DNA of 7,163 nucleotides, taken from Phycisphaerales bacterium UBA5793 (GTDB taxonomy: Bacteria > Planctomycetota > Phycisphaerae > Phycisphaerales > UBA5793). Position numbers and translations under genes: made by a program. Of this stretch, positions 1 through 4,788 are shown piece by piece. The notes beneath the pieces were generated by a model. The model saw only the letters and a program-made list of their open reading frames with translations. It did no database searches and was not told the origin of the DNA. Position 1 is the stretch's first letter. Every line of letters starts with the position of its first letter. The stretch spans positions 1 to 7,163 of the forward strand of contig DIDT01000029.1 of assembly GCA_002418285.1 (NCBI GenBank), read 5' to 3'.

Positions 1-567
1 TACATCGACTTCGACGCCAAGGTCGTCGAGGGGCTCGACGCGTTCGCCCGTCTGCTGCGCTACCTCATGATTCAGCTCGAGATGTCGCCCGAGCTCATCG
101 GCCTCAAGGAAGGCGCTGCGGCCGAGAGTCATGAGAAGCTCATGCTCCAGGCCGTGGTGACCACGAGCCGGGCGCAACTCACCAAGCAGACCAATGAGCC
201 GGTGCTGGAGCGCATCATCGACACGGCGTGCGCCTTCGATGCGCAGCTCAGCCCGATCGGCTATCCGGTCGCGCCTGTTGAAGTGAGAATGCACCCTGGC
301 CTGCCGCGCACGCCCGAGGAGATCAATCGCGGACTCGCCGAGATGCACACCGCCGGCCAGGTCTCGCAGGAGACGATGCTCATTCAGATCCACGGCCCCA
401 CACAGGGACTGGAGGAACTCCAGCGCATCCAGGCCGAGAGCAAACAGCGCACCGAGTCACTCATCGGCGCGGGCTTCCCCGGCGCCACGCTCAGCGGCGG
501 TGACGAGCCGGGTGCGATCGACACCGGTGATGCGGGCGACGCCGCCGCGGGAGACGCCGCCGCATGA
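1..567 (+). CDS. Phage portal protein, C-terminal part (5' end outside window)
   Basis: The reading frame is open from the first base to the TGA at 565-567, giving 188 residues with no start in view, so this is the end of a longer gene. The portal is the dodecameric ring at one capsid vertex through which DNA is packaged and ejected. The visible part has a helical segment (LLRYLMIQLEMSPELIG, then an SHEKLMLQ stretch) followed by a long helix-rich region, resembling the clip/stem-to-C-terminal region of SPP1 gp6-type portals. The end is low-complexity, Gly/Asp/Ala-rich and finishes in two GDAAA units. The call leans heavily on position: directly upstream, with a 4-base ATGA overlap, is an SPP1 gp7/Mu gpF-like gene, the usual partner of a portal gene. 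Without the N-terminal two thirds I cannot rule out another head protein. Confidence 0.68.
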   Translation, partial: YIDFDAKVVEGLDAFARLLRYLMIQLEMSPELIGLKEGAAAESHEKLMLQAVVTTSRAQLTKQTNEPVLERIIDTACAFDAQLSPIGYPVAPVEVRMHPGLPRTPEEINRGLAEMHTAGQVSQETMLIQIHGPTQGLEELQRIQAESKQRTESLIGAGFPGATLSGGDEPGAIDTGDAGDAAAGDAAA

Positions 568-1598
568 ACTGCCTGCTGTCCATCCTCGGGGTGATCCTCA
601 TGAGCCTGCCGCAGAACTACAACTCGGGCGTGCCCAACGCCGTCGTCGGCGAGATGGTCAAGCTCTACGACAGCGCCGCGACCGAGATCGTCAGAGCCCT
701 GGCCGTCTCGCTCGACACCGATTCACGAAGCGAGCAGTTCAAGCGAGCCCGCGCCGCGCGTCTCGCCCTGGCGATCGAAAATGCCACGCGCCGCTTCGGC
801 GCCTCGATCCGCCCGCACATCGAAGCGATCTCGACCGACTCGTACGAACTCGGCCTGAAGCAGGGCATCAGCCAGCTCAGGGATCTCGGCCTGCGCGACA
901 AGTCAGCCCCGGTGCGCGGCACCTTCACCGGCGTCGATGAGCGCGCCGTCGAAGTGATCGCCCGCGACATTGCGGCCGCAAGCGTCACGGCGATCGACAA
1001 TCTCGGCCAGGACGCCCAGCGCCTGCTGCGGAAGATCTCGACGACTGAGATCAGCGACCCGGCCGTGAGCCGCGCGATCGCCAAGGGACTCATCACCGGC
1101 GACCCGCGCCTCGCCCAGCGGCAGGTGCGTGAGCTGTTCAGGGGCCAGAACGACCAGGACAGTTACCGACGGCTGGGCAACCGGATGATCCAGGTCGGCG
1201 GGGCAACGATGCGGGTGCGCAACTACGCCGAGATGCTGGTCCGCACACGCACGCGCGAGGCGACGGTGCAGGCGCGTCACAACCGGCTGCGCGAGAGCAA
1301 CGTGAATCTGGTCATCATCACCGGACGCGTGAGCAAGTACTTCTGCACGGCGTACCTCGGCCTCATCTGCTCGATCGATGGAAGCGGTGGGAAGTGGCCG
1401 GCGCTGTCGAGTCTGCCCGGCGGCGGACCGCCGTTCCATCCCAATTGTTCGAAGGGCACTCGACCGTACGTCGACGGGCTGTCACCGCCCGGGGACGCAG
1501 AGGCCGGCGAAGCGGCCTTGCGCGAGTTCCGCGATCGCGGTTCCAGCCGTGAGAACCTGAGTCCAGACGAAGTTTCGGCGGCAAGAGGACGCATTTGA
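564..1598 (+). CDS. Minor head protein, SPP1 gp7 / Mu gpF-like
   Basis: Proteins of this family bind the portal and sit inside the capsid, where they help head assembly or DNA entry. The 344-residue frame is mostly helical over residues 30-255. It then carries a C-terminal Cys/His block typical of the MuF family: C261, C269 and the motif PPFHPNC at 289-295. The tail after about residue 305 is polar. The start is uncertain. ATG 564 overlaps the portal stop as ATGA and has GGAG 10 bases upstream, but it adds a hydrophobic 12-residue leader (MNCLLSILGVIL) that is odd for a capsid protein. The in-frame ATG at 600 has a stronger Shine-Dalgarno (588-594, 5-base spacing) and yields 332 residues. I give 564 as the outer limit and think 600 at least as likely. 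No toxin domain is fused at the C-terminus, as occurs in some MuF proteins. Confidence 0.8.
   Translation: MNCLLSILGVILMSLPQNYNSGVPNAVVGEMVKLYDSAATEIVRALAVSLDTDSRSEQFKRARAARLALAIENATRRFGASIRPHIEAISTDSYELGLKQGISQLRDLGLRDKSAPVRGTFTGVDERAVEVIARDIAAASVTAIDNLGQDAQRLLRKISTTEISDPAVSRAIAKGLITGDPRLAQRQVRELFRGQNDQDSYRRLGNRMIQVGGATMRVRNYAEMLVRTRTREATVQARHNRLRESNVNLVIITGRVSKYFCTAYLGLICSIDGSGGKWPALSSLPGGGPPFHPNCSKGTRPYVDGLSPPGDAEAGEAALREFRDRGSSRENLSPDEVSAARGRI
588..594 (+). promoter_or_regulatory. Ribosome binding site supporting an internal start at 600
   Basis: GGGGTGA lies 5 bases before ATG 600 and pairs well with the 3' end of 16S rRNA. It lies within the minor head frame. It favours ATG 600 over the ATGA-coupled ATG 564. 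Confidence 0.5.
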
Positions 1599-1606
1599 CT
1601 TGTAAC

Positions 1607-1630
1607 GCCCAGGGATGGCTATCCCTGGGC
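1607..1630 (+). repeat. Perfect 10-bp stem-loop, upstream member of an inverted pair
   Basis: The arm GCCCAGGGAT (1607-1616) pairs perfectly with ATCCCTGGGC (1621-1630) across a GGCT loop. It lies 8 bases after the minor head stop codon and ends 4 bases before the Shine-Dalgarno of the next gene (1635-1639). Only TTT follows, so it is at best a weak intrinsic terminator. The whole 24-base unit is the exact reverse complement of 2045-2068 apart from that copy's longer stem: the loop here is GGCT and there AGCC. Confidence 0.8.
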
Positions 1631-1634
1631 TTTC

Positions 1635-1639
1635 GGAGA
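1635..1639 (+). promoter_or_regulatory. Ribosome binding site fixing the start at 1645
   Basis: GGAGA sits 5 bases before ATG 1645. The alternative in-frame ATG at 1615 lies inside the arm of the stem-loop and has no ribosome binding site, so 1645 is chosen. Confidence 0.65.
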
Positions 1640-1644
1640 TCGCA

Positions 1645-2034
1645 ATGGCACGCATCGCACTTACCGTACAGACGCTCGATCCCTCGTCGGCGACGGGCCT
1701 CACGCCGTCGCCAACAGTCGGCATCGCCGACGGACACATGTTCGAGAACACGCCGAGCAACGCCCGCTACGGCACGCGCTTTGCGCGCGTCGAGAACACG
1801 GGCATCGCGGCGCGGGACATCACGTTCATTACCGGCGCTGCGGTCGAGGGCGAGGCCATCGAAGACAAGACGATTTCGATCCCTGCGGGCGCGGTGCGCA
1901 TCTTCGGACCCTTCAGCCCGCGCGTGTACAACCAGCCCACGGGCAGCACTGATCCCGGCTACGTCTACATCGACTACGACGCCGGCAACGAGGCCGACCT
2001 GAGCATCGAGGTTTACGAGATGCCCGTGTCGTAG
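1645..2034 (+). CDS. Small beta-rich head protein, possible capsid decoration protein
   Basis: The product is 129 residues and starts MARIALTVQTLDPSS. The sequence alternates short hydrophobic strands with turns (RFARVENTG, ARDITFITGA, KTISIPAGAVRIFGPF, GYVYIDYDA, LSIEVYEM), the look of a single beta-sandwich domain. The pattern of a strand pair followed by an IPAG...GPF turn, then aromatic strands to the C-terminus, resembles small proteins often found among head genes of tailed phages. Its place between the minor head and scaffold genes fits a decoration or head-stabilising role, but this is inference and no catalytic motif is seen. ATG 1645 is preferred over 1615 because of the GGAGA ribosome binding site. 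The gene is bracketed by two hairpins with inverted cores (1607-1630 and 2042-2071), and its TAG stop lies in a small hairpin, so its mRNA segment is set off from its neighbours. Confidence 0.7.
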   Translation: MARIALTVQTLDPSSATGLTPSPTVGIADGHMFENTPSNARYGTRFARVENTGIAARDITFITGAAVEGEAIEDKTISIPAGAVRIFGPFSPRVYNQPTGSTDPGYVYIDYDAGNEADLSIEVYEMPVS

Positions 2035-2040
2035 ACACGG
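2024..2040 (+). other. Small stem-loop enclosing the stop codon
   Basis: CCGTGTC (2024-2030) pairs perfectly with GACACGG (2034-2040) around a 3-base loop, giving a 7-bp stem. The TAG stop (2032-2034) lies in the loop and its edge. It is separated by one base from the larger hairpin at 2042-2071, so the two would stack in tandem in the mRNA. Confidence 0.55.
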
Positions 2041-2041
2041 T

Positions 2042-2071
2042 AACGCCCAGGGATAGCCATCCCTGGGCGTT
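2042..2071 (+). repeat. Perfect 13-bp stem-loop, downstream member of an inverted pair
   Basis: AACGCCCAGGGAT (2042-2054) pairs with ATCCCTGGGCGTT (2059-2071) across an AGCC loop. Its 24-base core (2045-2068) is the exact reverse complement of 1607-1630. No T run follows; the sequence goes on as GGAAAAGACAC, so classical termination is not supported. Possible roles are 3'-end protection after RNA processing, partial termination, or a mobile palindromic repeat. Confidence 0.82.
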
Positions 2072-2113
2072 GGAAAAGACACAAACGAGCAACACCAGAA
2101 AGGACGCTCACCC

Positions 2114-2704
2114 ATGACACCGGAACAGATCCAAGAGGCCATCCTGAAGGGCATCGCCGAAGCAATCAAGCCGCTCACGACGCAGGTCAATGAGCTGGTC
2201 TTGCAGGTCAAGCCTGTCGCCGAACTTCAGGAGCAGGTGAAGGGACTCGTCGAAGCCGACTCGGCGCGCGAGATCGCTGGCAAGGGCAACAAGGACAGCG
2301 AGACCGGCAAGGGCAAGACCACCGAACAGCCCGGCGCACTCACCGCCGACGCCGTCGCCAAACTCGTCAACGACGGCATCGCCGCCGCGCTCAAGACGCG
2401 CGACGACGCCGCCAGCGCCACCGCGCAGAGCCAGTCGGATCTCTCCGCCTTCCTGGCAAAGAACGCGCCCAAGTTGAAAGACTCGGCGCTGGCCAAGCGC
2501 CTCTTCGCCGGCACCAAGTCCGACGAGGAGCGCAAGGCCGTGCTCATGGAGTACATCGAGAGCGCCACGGTCAGCGGCAAGGCCCCGGACCTGGGCGCGA
2601 GCGCCGAAGGCGAGGGCGGACAGAAGAGCCAGGCCGACAGCGCGGAGGCGAAGAAGGCGGCGGCAATGGAAGCGGCCAAGGGGCTCAAACCCGCCACGTT
2701 GTAA
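2114..2704 (+). CDS. Probable capsid scaffolding protein
   Basis: A scaffold guides assembly of the capsid shell and leaves, or is cleaved, before DNA packaging. The 196-residue product is almost wholly helical and charged and has no cysteine. Residues 1-55 form an amphipathic, coiled-coil-like helix (IQEAILKGIAEAIKPLTTQV and onward). A Lys/Gly/Thr-rich linker follows (about 56-74), then helices over about 75-150, and an Ala/Lys/Glu-rich tail. This composition, the length, and the place directly before the major capsid gene are typical of scaffolds of siphovirus-like and podovirus-like phages. No Ser-His-Asp protease motif was recognised, so a protease-scaffold fusion is unlikely. AAAGGA at 2099-2104, 9 bases before ATG 2114, serves as ribosome binding site. 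The call rests on composition and order rather than a signature motif. Confidence 0.65.
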   Translation: MTPEQIQEAILKGIAEAIKPLTTQVNELVLQVKPVAELQEQVKGLVEADSAREIAGKGNKDSETGKGKTTEQPGALTADAVAKLVNDGIAAALKTRDDAASATAQSQSDLSAFLAKNAPKLKDSALAKRLFAGTKSDEERKAVLMEYIESATVSGKAPDLGASAEGEGGQKSQADSAEAKKAAAMEAAKGLKPATL

Positions 2705-2714
2705 ATCCGACCCG

Positions 2715-2750
2715 TCACCCGGTTCGTGCAAAGGGACACGAACCGGGTGA
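2715..2750 (+). terminator. 14-bp perfect stem-loop between scaffold and capsid genes
   Basis: TCACCCGGTTCGTG (2715-2728) pairs without mismatch with CACGAACCGGGTGA (2737-2750) around the 8-base purine-rich loop CAAAGGGA. It begins 10 bases after the scaffold stop codon. No T tract follows, so it may be a partial terminator, an RNA-processing or stability element, or a protein-binding site. The hairpin is directly visible; its role is inferred. Confidence 0.5.
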
Positions 2751-2808
2751 ATCGGCGGGGAGAGAGATCAGCAGTACACAACCTCAACACTGAGAAAGCG
2801 AGAATGGA

Positions 2809-3951
2809 ATGAATCCGAACACCACACTGGCCTTTGGCGGCGTGATGTACCCCGATGTGGCCCAGGAGATCTTCATCAATGTCGCGGCCAAGGATGCGCC
2901 GCTCACCGCCATCCTGCTCGGCACGCAGCGCGAGCGGGAGACGAACCGGCCCGAGATCAACTGGTACGGCCAGAGCCTGTCGTCGCGCACCACGCAGATC
3001 AACAACGGCGCCGGCTACGCGGCCGGCGCGACGGTTCTGGCTGTTGACGACGGCACCGTCTTCGTCGCCGGCGATCTGATCCACGTCGAGCGCACCAACG
3101 AGCTCATGAAGGTCGTGTCCATCGCGGTCAACGACGTCACGGTCACTCGCTCGTTCGGCTCCGTCGCGGCCGCCGCGCTGGTCGACGACGACTACCTGCT
3201 CAACATCGGCCCGGCGAAGAAAGAGGGCGACACCAACGCGGACATGCGCACCAATGCGACGACGAAGTACACGTCGTACACGCAGATCTTCCAGCGCTCC
3301 GTGCAGCTCACGGGCACGCTGGATGCGAGCGTGACCAACACCGAGCAGGAACGCGCCCGCCTGCGCAAGGAGCAGATGCACGAAATCGCCCGCGACATGG
3401 AGCTTGCGGCGCTGTACAGCAACCCCGGCGAGTACTCGACGGGCGAAGTGCGCCGCAGCACTTCGGGCATCATGTCCTTTGCCACTGCCAACGTCGCCGA
3501 CGCGAATGGCACGCTGACCAAGGCGGAGTTCCTCGACTTCCTGTCGACGGTGTTCGCCAAGGGCAGCCAGAACAAGATCGGCTTCGCCGGCCCGGCCGTC
3601 GCGGCGATCATCACGAGCCTGTGGTCCTCGACGGAGCGCACCACGGTGCAGAGCACCGTCGTCGGCCTGATCTTCCAGCGCATCGCCACCCCGTGGGGCA
3701 ATCTCGATCTCATCGTCAACCCGCACATGACGGGCACGACGCACGGGCTCGAACTGCTCGTCGTCGATCCCGATGAGTGCGAGGTGAGGCCGCTCGTGGG
3801 CAACGGCAAGGATCGCCGCCTCAAGCTCCTGGAGGACACGCAGGCGAAGGGCACCGACGCCGCCGAGGACAGCTGGTTTGCCGAGCTTGGCTTCACCTGG
3901 GGCAACCCCGACGCCCACGGCATTCTGAGCAATATCCAGGTGGCTGGATAA
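2809..3951 (+). CDS. Major capsid protein, SU10/DUF5309-like HK97 fold
   Basis: This 380-residue protein should form the icosahedral shell. It resembles the SU10-type (DUF5309) capsid family. The N-terminal segment precedes a beta-rich insertion at about residues 70-130 (ATVLAVDDGTVFVAGDLIHV, then a VTRSFG turn). Next comes the stretch TQIFQRSVQLTGTLDAS (about 158-174) and a long charged helix with paired Arg/Glu (ERARLRKEQMHEIARDMELA), the spine-helix pattern of HK97-fold capsids. A C-terminal beta region includes PWGNLDLIVNPHM and ends FAELGFTWGNPDAHGILSNI. The length is normal and no cleavage site is evident. The ribosome binding site is weak (GAG at 2800-2802). The start is overlapped by a two-codon frame, ATGGAATGA at 2804-2812. 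Hairpins lie on both sides. The capsid identity is strong; the exact family is from memory of its sequence style. Confidence 0.85.
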   Translation: MNPNTTLAFGGVMYPDVAQEIFINVAAKDAPLTAILLGTQRERETNRPEINWYGQSLSSRTTQINNGAGYAAGATVLAVDDGTVFVAGDLIHVERTNELMKVVSIAVNDVTVTRSFGSVAAAALVDDDYLLNIGPAKKEGDTNADMRTNATTKYTSYTQIFQRSVQLTGTLDASVTNTEQERARLRKEQMHEIARDMELAALYSNPGEYSTGEVRRSTSGIMSFATANVADANGTLTKAEFLDFLSTVFAKGSQNKIGFAGPAVAAIITSLWSSTERTTVQSTVVGLIFQRIATPWGNLDLIVNPHMTGTTHGLELLVVDPDECEVRPLVGNGKDRRLKLLEDTQAKGTDAAEDSWFAELGFTWGNPDAHGILSNIQVAG

Positions 3952-3969
3952 GCCTGAACCGGAAGCGGC

Positions 3970-4001
3970 GGTGCGGGCGGGAAGAAGGGCCCGCCCGCAC
4001 C
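3970..4001 (+). terminator. 12-bp GC-rich stem-loop after the major capsid gene
   Basis: GGTGCGGGCGGG (3970-3981) pairs perfectly with CCCGCCCGCACC (3990-4001) around the 8-base purine loop AAGAAGGG. Five further pairs (3965-3969 with 4004-4008) extend the stem past a 2-base bulge. It starts 18 bases after the capsid stop codon. No T tract follows. It is the most stable-looking structure in the window and could stabilise the capsid mRNA or cut read-through into the next genes. Confidence 0.55.
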
Positions 4002-4050
4002 ACGCCGCGAAACCCTTCATCGCCTCTTCGAACTCAATCCAACACGCAAC

Positions 4051-4056
4051 GGAGAT
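4051..4056 (+). promoter_or_regulatory. Ribosome binding site fixing the start at 4061
   Basis: GGAGAT lies 4 bases before ATG 4061. The frame stays open back to an ATG at 3971, but that extension runs through the 3970-4001 hairpin, so 4061 is the start. Confidence 0.65.
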
Positions 4057-4060
4057 CATC

Positions 4061-4348
4061 ATGAGCAAAGCAACGAACAACGGCGCGGGCGGCAACTCCG
4101 CAAGCGTCACGTTTGCCAGTCGCAGTCCGAACTTCACGCTGTTCCTGCACAGCGGACGGCCGGTGCCCGGACCAAACGGTCAGATCGAGTACAAGGACCG
4201 CATCACCATCCGCTTCCAGAACAACCGCTACAGCACAGACGATCGCCGCATCATCGATGCGATGCGCCAGTGCAAGTCGTACAAGACGCAGTTCCAGGAG
4301 ATCGAGCCCGAGGCGGACAAGCCCGCCACCGGCGACGCCGCCGCCTGA
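4061..4348 (+). CDS. Small protein after the capsid gene, function unknown
   Basis: The product is 95 residues. Residues 1-18 are polar and Gly/Asn/Ser-rich, probably disordered. The core (about 18-80) has strands (SVTFASRSPNFTLFLHSG, DRITIRFQNNRYST) followed by a helix (DDRRIIDAMRQCKSYKTQF). A field of strands ending in a Tyr-x-Thr-Asp type turn and a helix with I-x-x-(A/L)-(M/L) is a layout I associate with small conserved proteins just downstream of major capsid genes in many tailed phages, with no established function known to me. A role as capsid accessory or head-completion protein is plausible from position only. The C-terminus ends TGDAAA, the same last residues as the portal. The start at 4061 is set by GGAGAT at 4051-4056. 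Confidence 0.72.
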   Translation: MSKATNNGAGGNSASVTFASRSPNFTLFLHSGRPVPGPNGQIEYKDRITIRFQNNRYSTDDRRIIDAMRQCKSYKTQFQEIEPEADKPATGDAAA

Positions 4349-4415
4349 CGACACGAACTCCTTTCAACGAGTGCCGAGCCTGGCGGAAACGCCCGGCCGG
4401 CCGTTTGGATTCGAC

Positions 4416-4456
4416 TTCACCGCTGAGGCACGAAGGACACAGAGAGGCATGAGGGA
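4416..4456. repeat. Purine-rich repeat resembling a dispersed bacterial genomic repeat
   Basis: The stretch begins TTCACCGCTGAGGCACGAAG and continues as GACACAGAGAGGCATGAGGGA. It closely resembles the degenerate (A/C)-C-(A/G)-C-AGAGG-CACAGAGGACACAGAG type of element found many times between genes in numerous environmental bacteria. Such elements give artefactual antisense translations rich in Leu-Cys-Ala/Ser-Val, and the complement here reads in that style (PSCLSVSFVPQR). Only one copy is visible in this window, so calling it a repeat rests on recognition, not on a count. It fills most of the gap before the next gene and supplies that gene's ribosome binding site. Confidence 0.5.
4451..4456 (+). 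promoter_or_regulatory. Ribosome binding site at the edge of the repeat-like element
   Basis: GAGGGA lies 8 bases before ATG 4465. It is the 3' end of the repeat-like sequence, so the element may have donated the translation signal of the downstream gene. Confidence 0.5.
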
Positions 4457-4464
4457 ATAGAGCC

Positions 4465-4785
4465 ATGTTCACCGCAGATCCGCGACTTGTTCGCGTACTC
4501 AACGACGTCTTTCGCCCGTTCGCCAATGCGGCGTACAAGACGAAGACCGCAATGCCGCTGCTGCTCACTGAAGCAGCGTTGGTGGCCGATGTCACACCCC
4601 AACCCGGATCGCCGGAGTTCACAGAGATCATCGACGACGGGCGGCGCGAGGAGGGGCTTAAGGAATTCACAGCCGAGGATCTCGCCAATGCGCTGACGCT
4701 TGCGCAGGACATGGTGGCGCAGTTCGATGACGATCCGCGCTGGGCCAGCGTGTTCAAGATCACGGTTGGATTGCGGCCGGAGTAA
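4465..4785 (+). CDS. Small phage protein, function unknown
   Basis: I do not recognise this 106-residue product. It begins MFTADPRLVRVLNDVFRPFA and has a basic N-terminal part (about 1-30), a hydrophobic stretch around 30-42 that is too short and interrupted for a membrane segment, and an acidic middle (EFTEIIDDGRREEGLKEF). A helix follows (AEDLANALTLAQDMVAQF), and it ends in a short strand-like tail. No cysteine, signal peptide or catalytic motif is seen. It is separated from the capsid block by the repeat-like element, and its TAA stop is only 3 bases before the beta-helix gene, whose ribosome binding site lies within its last codons. It is therefore probably translated together with the appendage genes. 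It might be a small adaptor or chaperone for them, but this is only positional. Confidence 0.68.
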   Translation: MFTADPRLVRVLNDVFRPFANAAYKTKTAMPLLLTEAALVADVTPQPGSPEFTEIIDDGRREEGLKEFTAEDLANALTLAQDMVAQFDDDPRWASVFKITVGLRPE

Positions 4786-4788
4786 TCG

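Noticed and set aside
1341..1598. Toxin fused to the MuF-like protein
   Set aside because: Only about 50 polar residues follow the HPNC motif, too few and without a toxin motif.
1615..1647. Upstream ATG for the beta-rich gene
   Set aside because: It lies in a hairpin arm without a ribosome binding site; ATG 1645 has GGAGA at good spacing.
1363..2211. Antisense open frame of 282 codons opposite the minor head and beta-rich genes
   Set aside because: It crosses two hairpins and two gene boundaries, has a biased composition and shows no recognisable protein pattern.
3971..4060. N-terminal extension of the 95-aa gene from ATG 3971
   Set aside because: It would be translated through a strong hairpin and gives an Arg-rich leader unlike the core; ATG 4061 has its own GGAGAT.
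2227..4137. Long antisense open frame of 636 codons across scaffold and capsid genes
   Set aside because: It is a GC-driven shadow: its translation is Arg/Ala/Leu-rich with no domain, and it lies opposite two well-supported genes.
4387..4406. Possible hairpin AAACG...CGTTT around a GGCCGGCC palindrome
   Set aside because: The arms leave too little loop once the central palindrome is paired, and one pair mismatches; it is much weaker than the other four stems.
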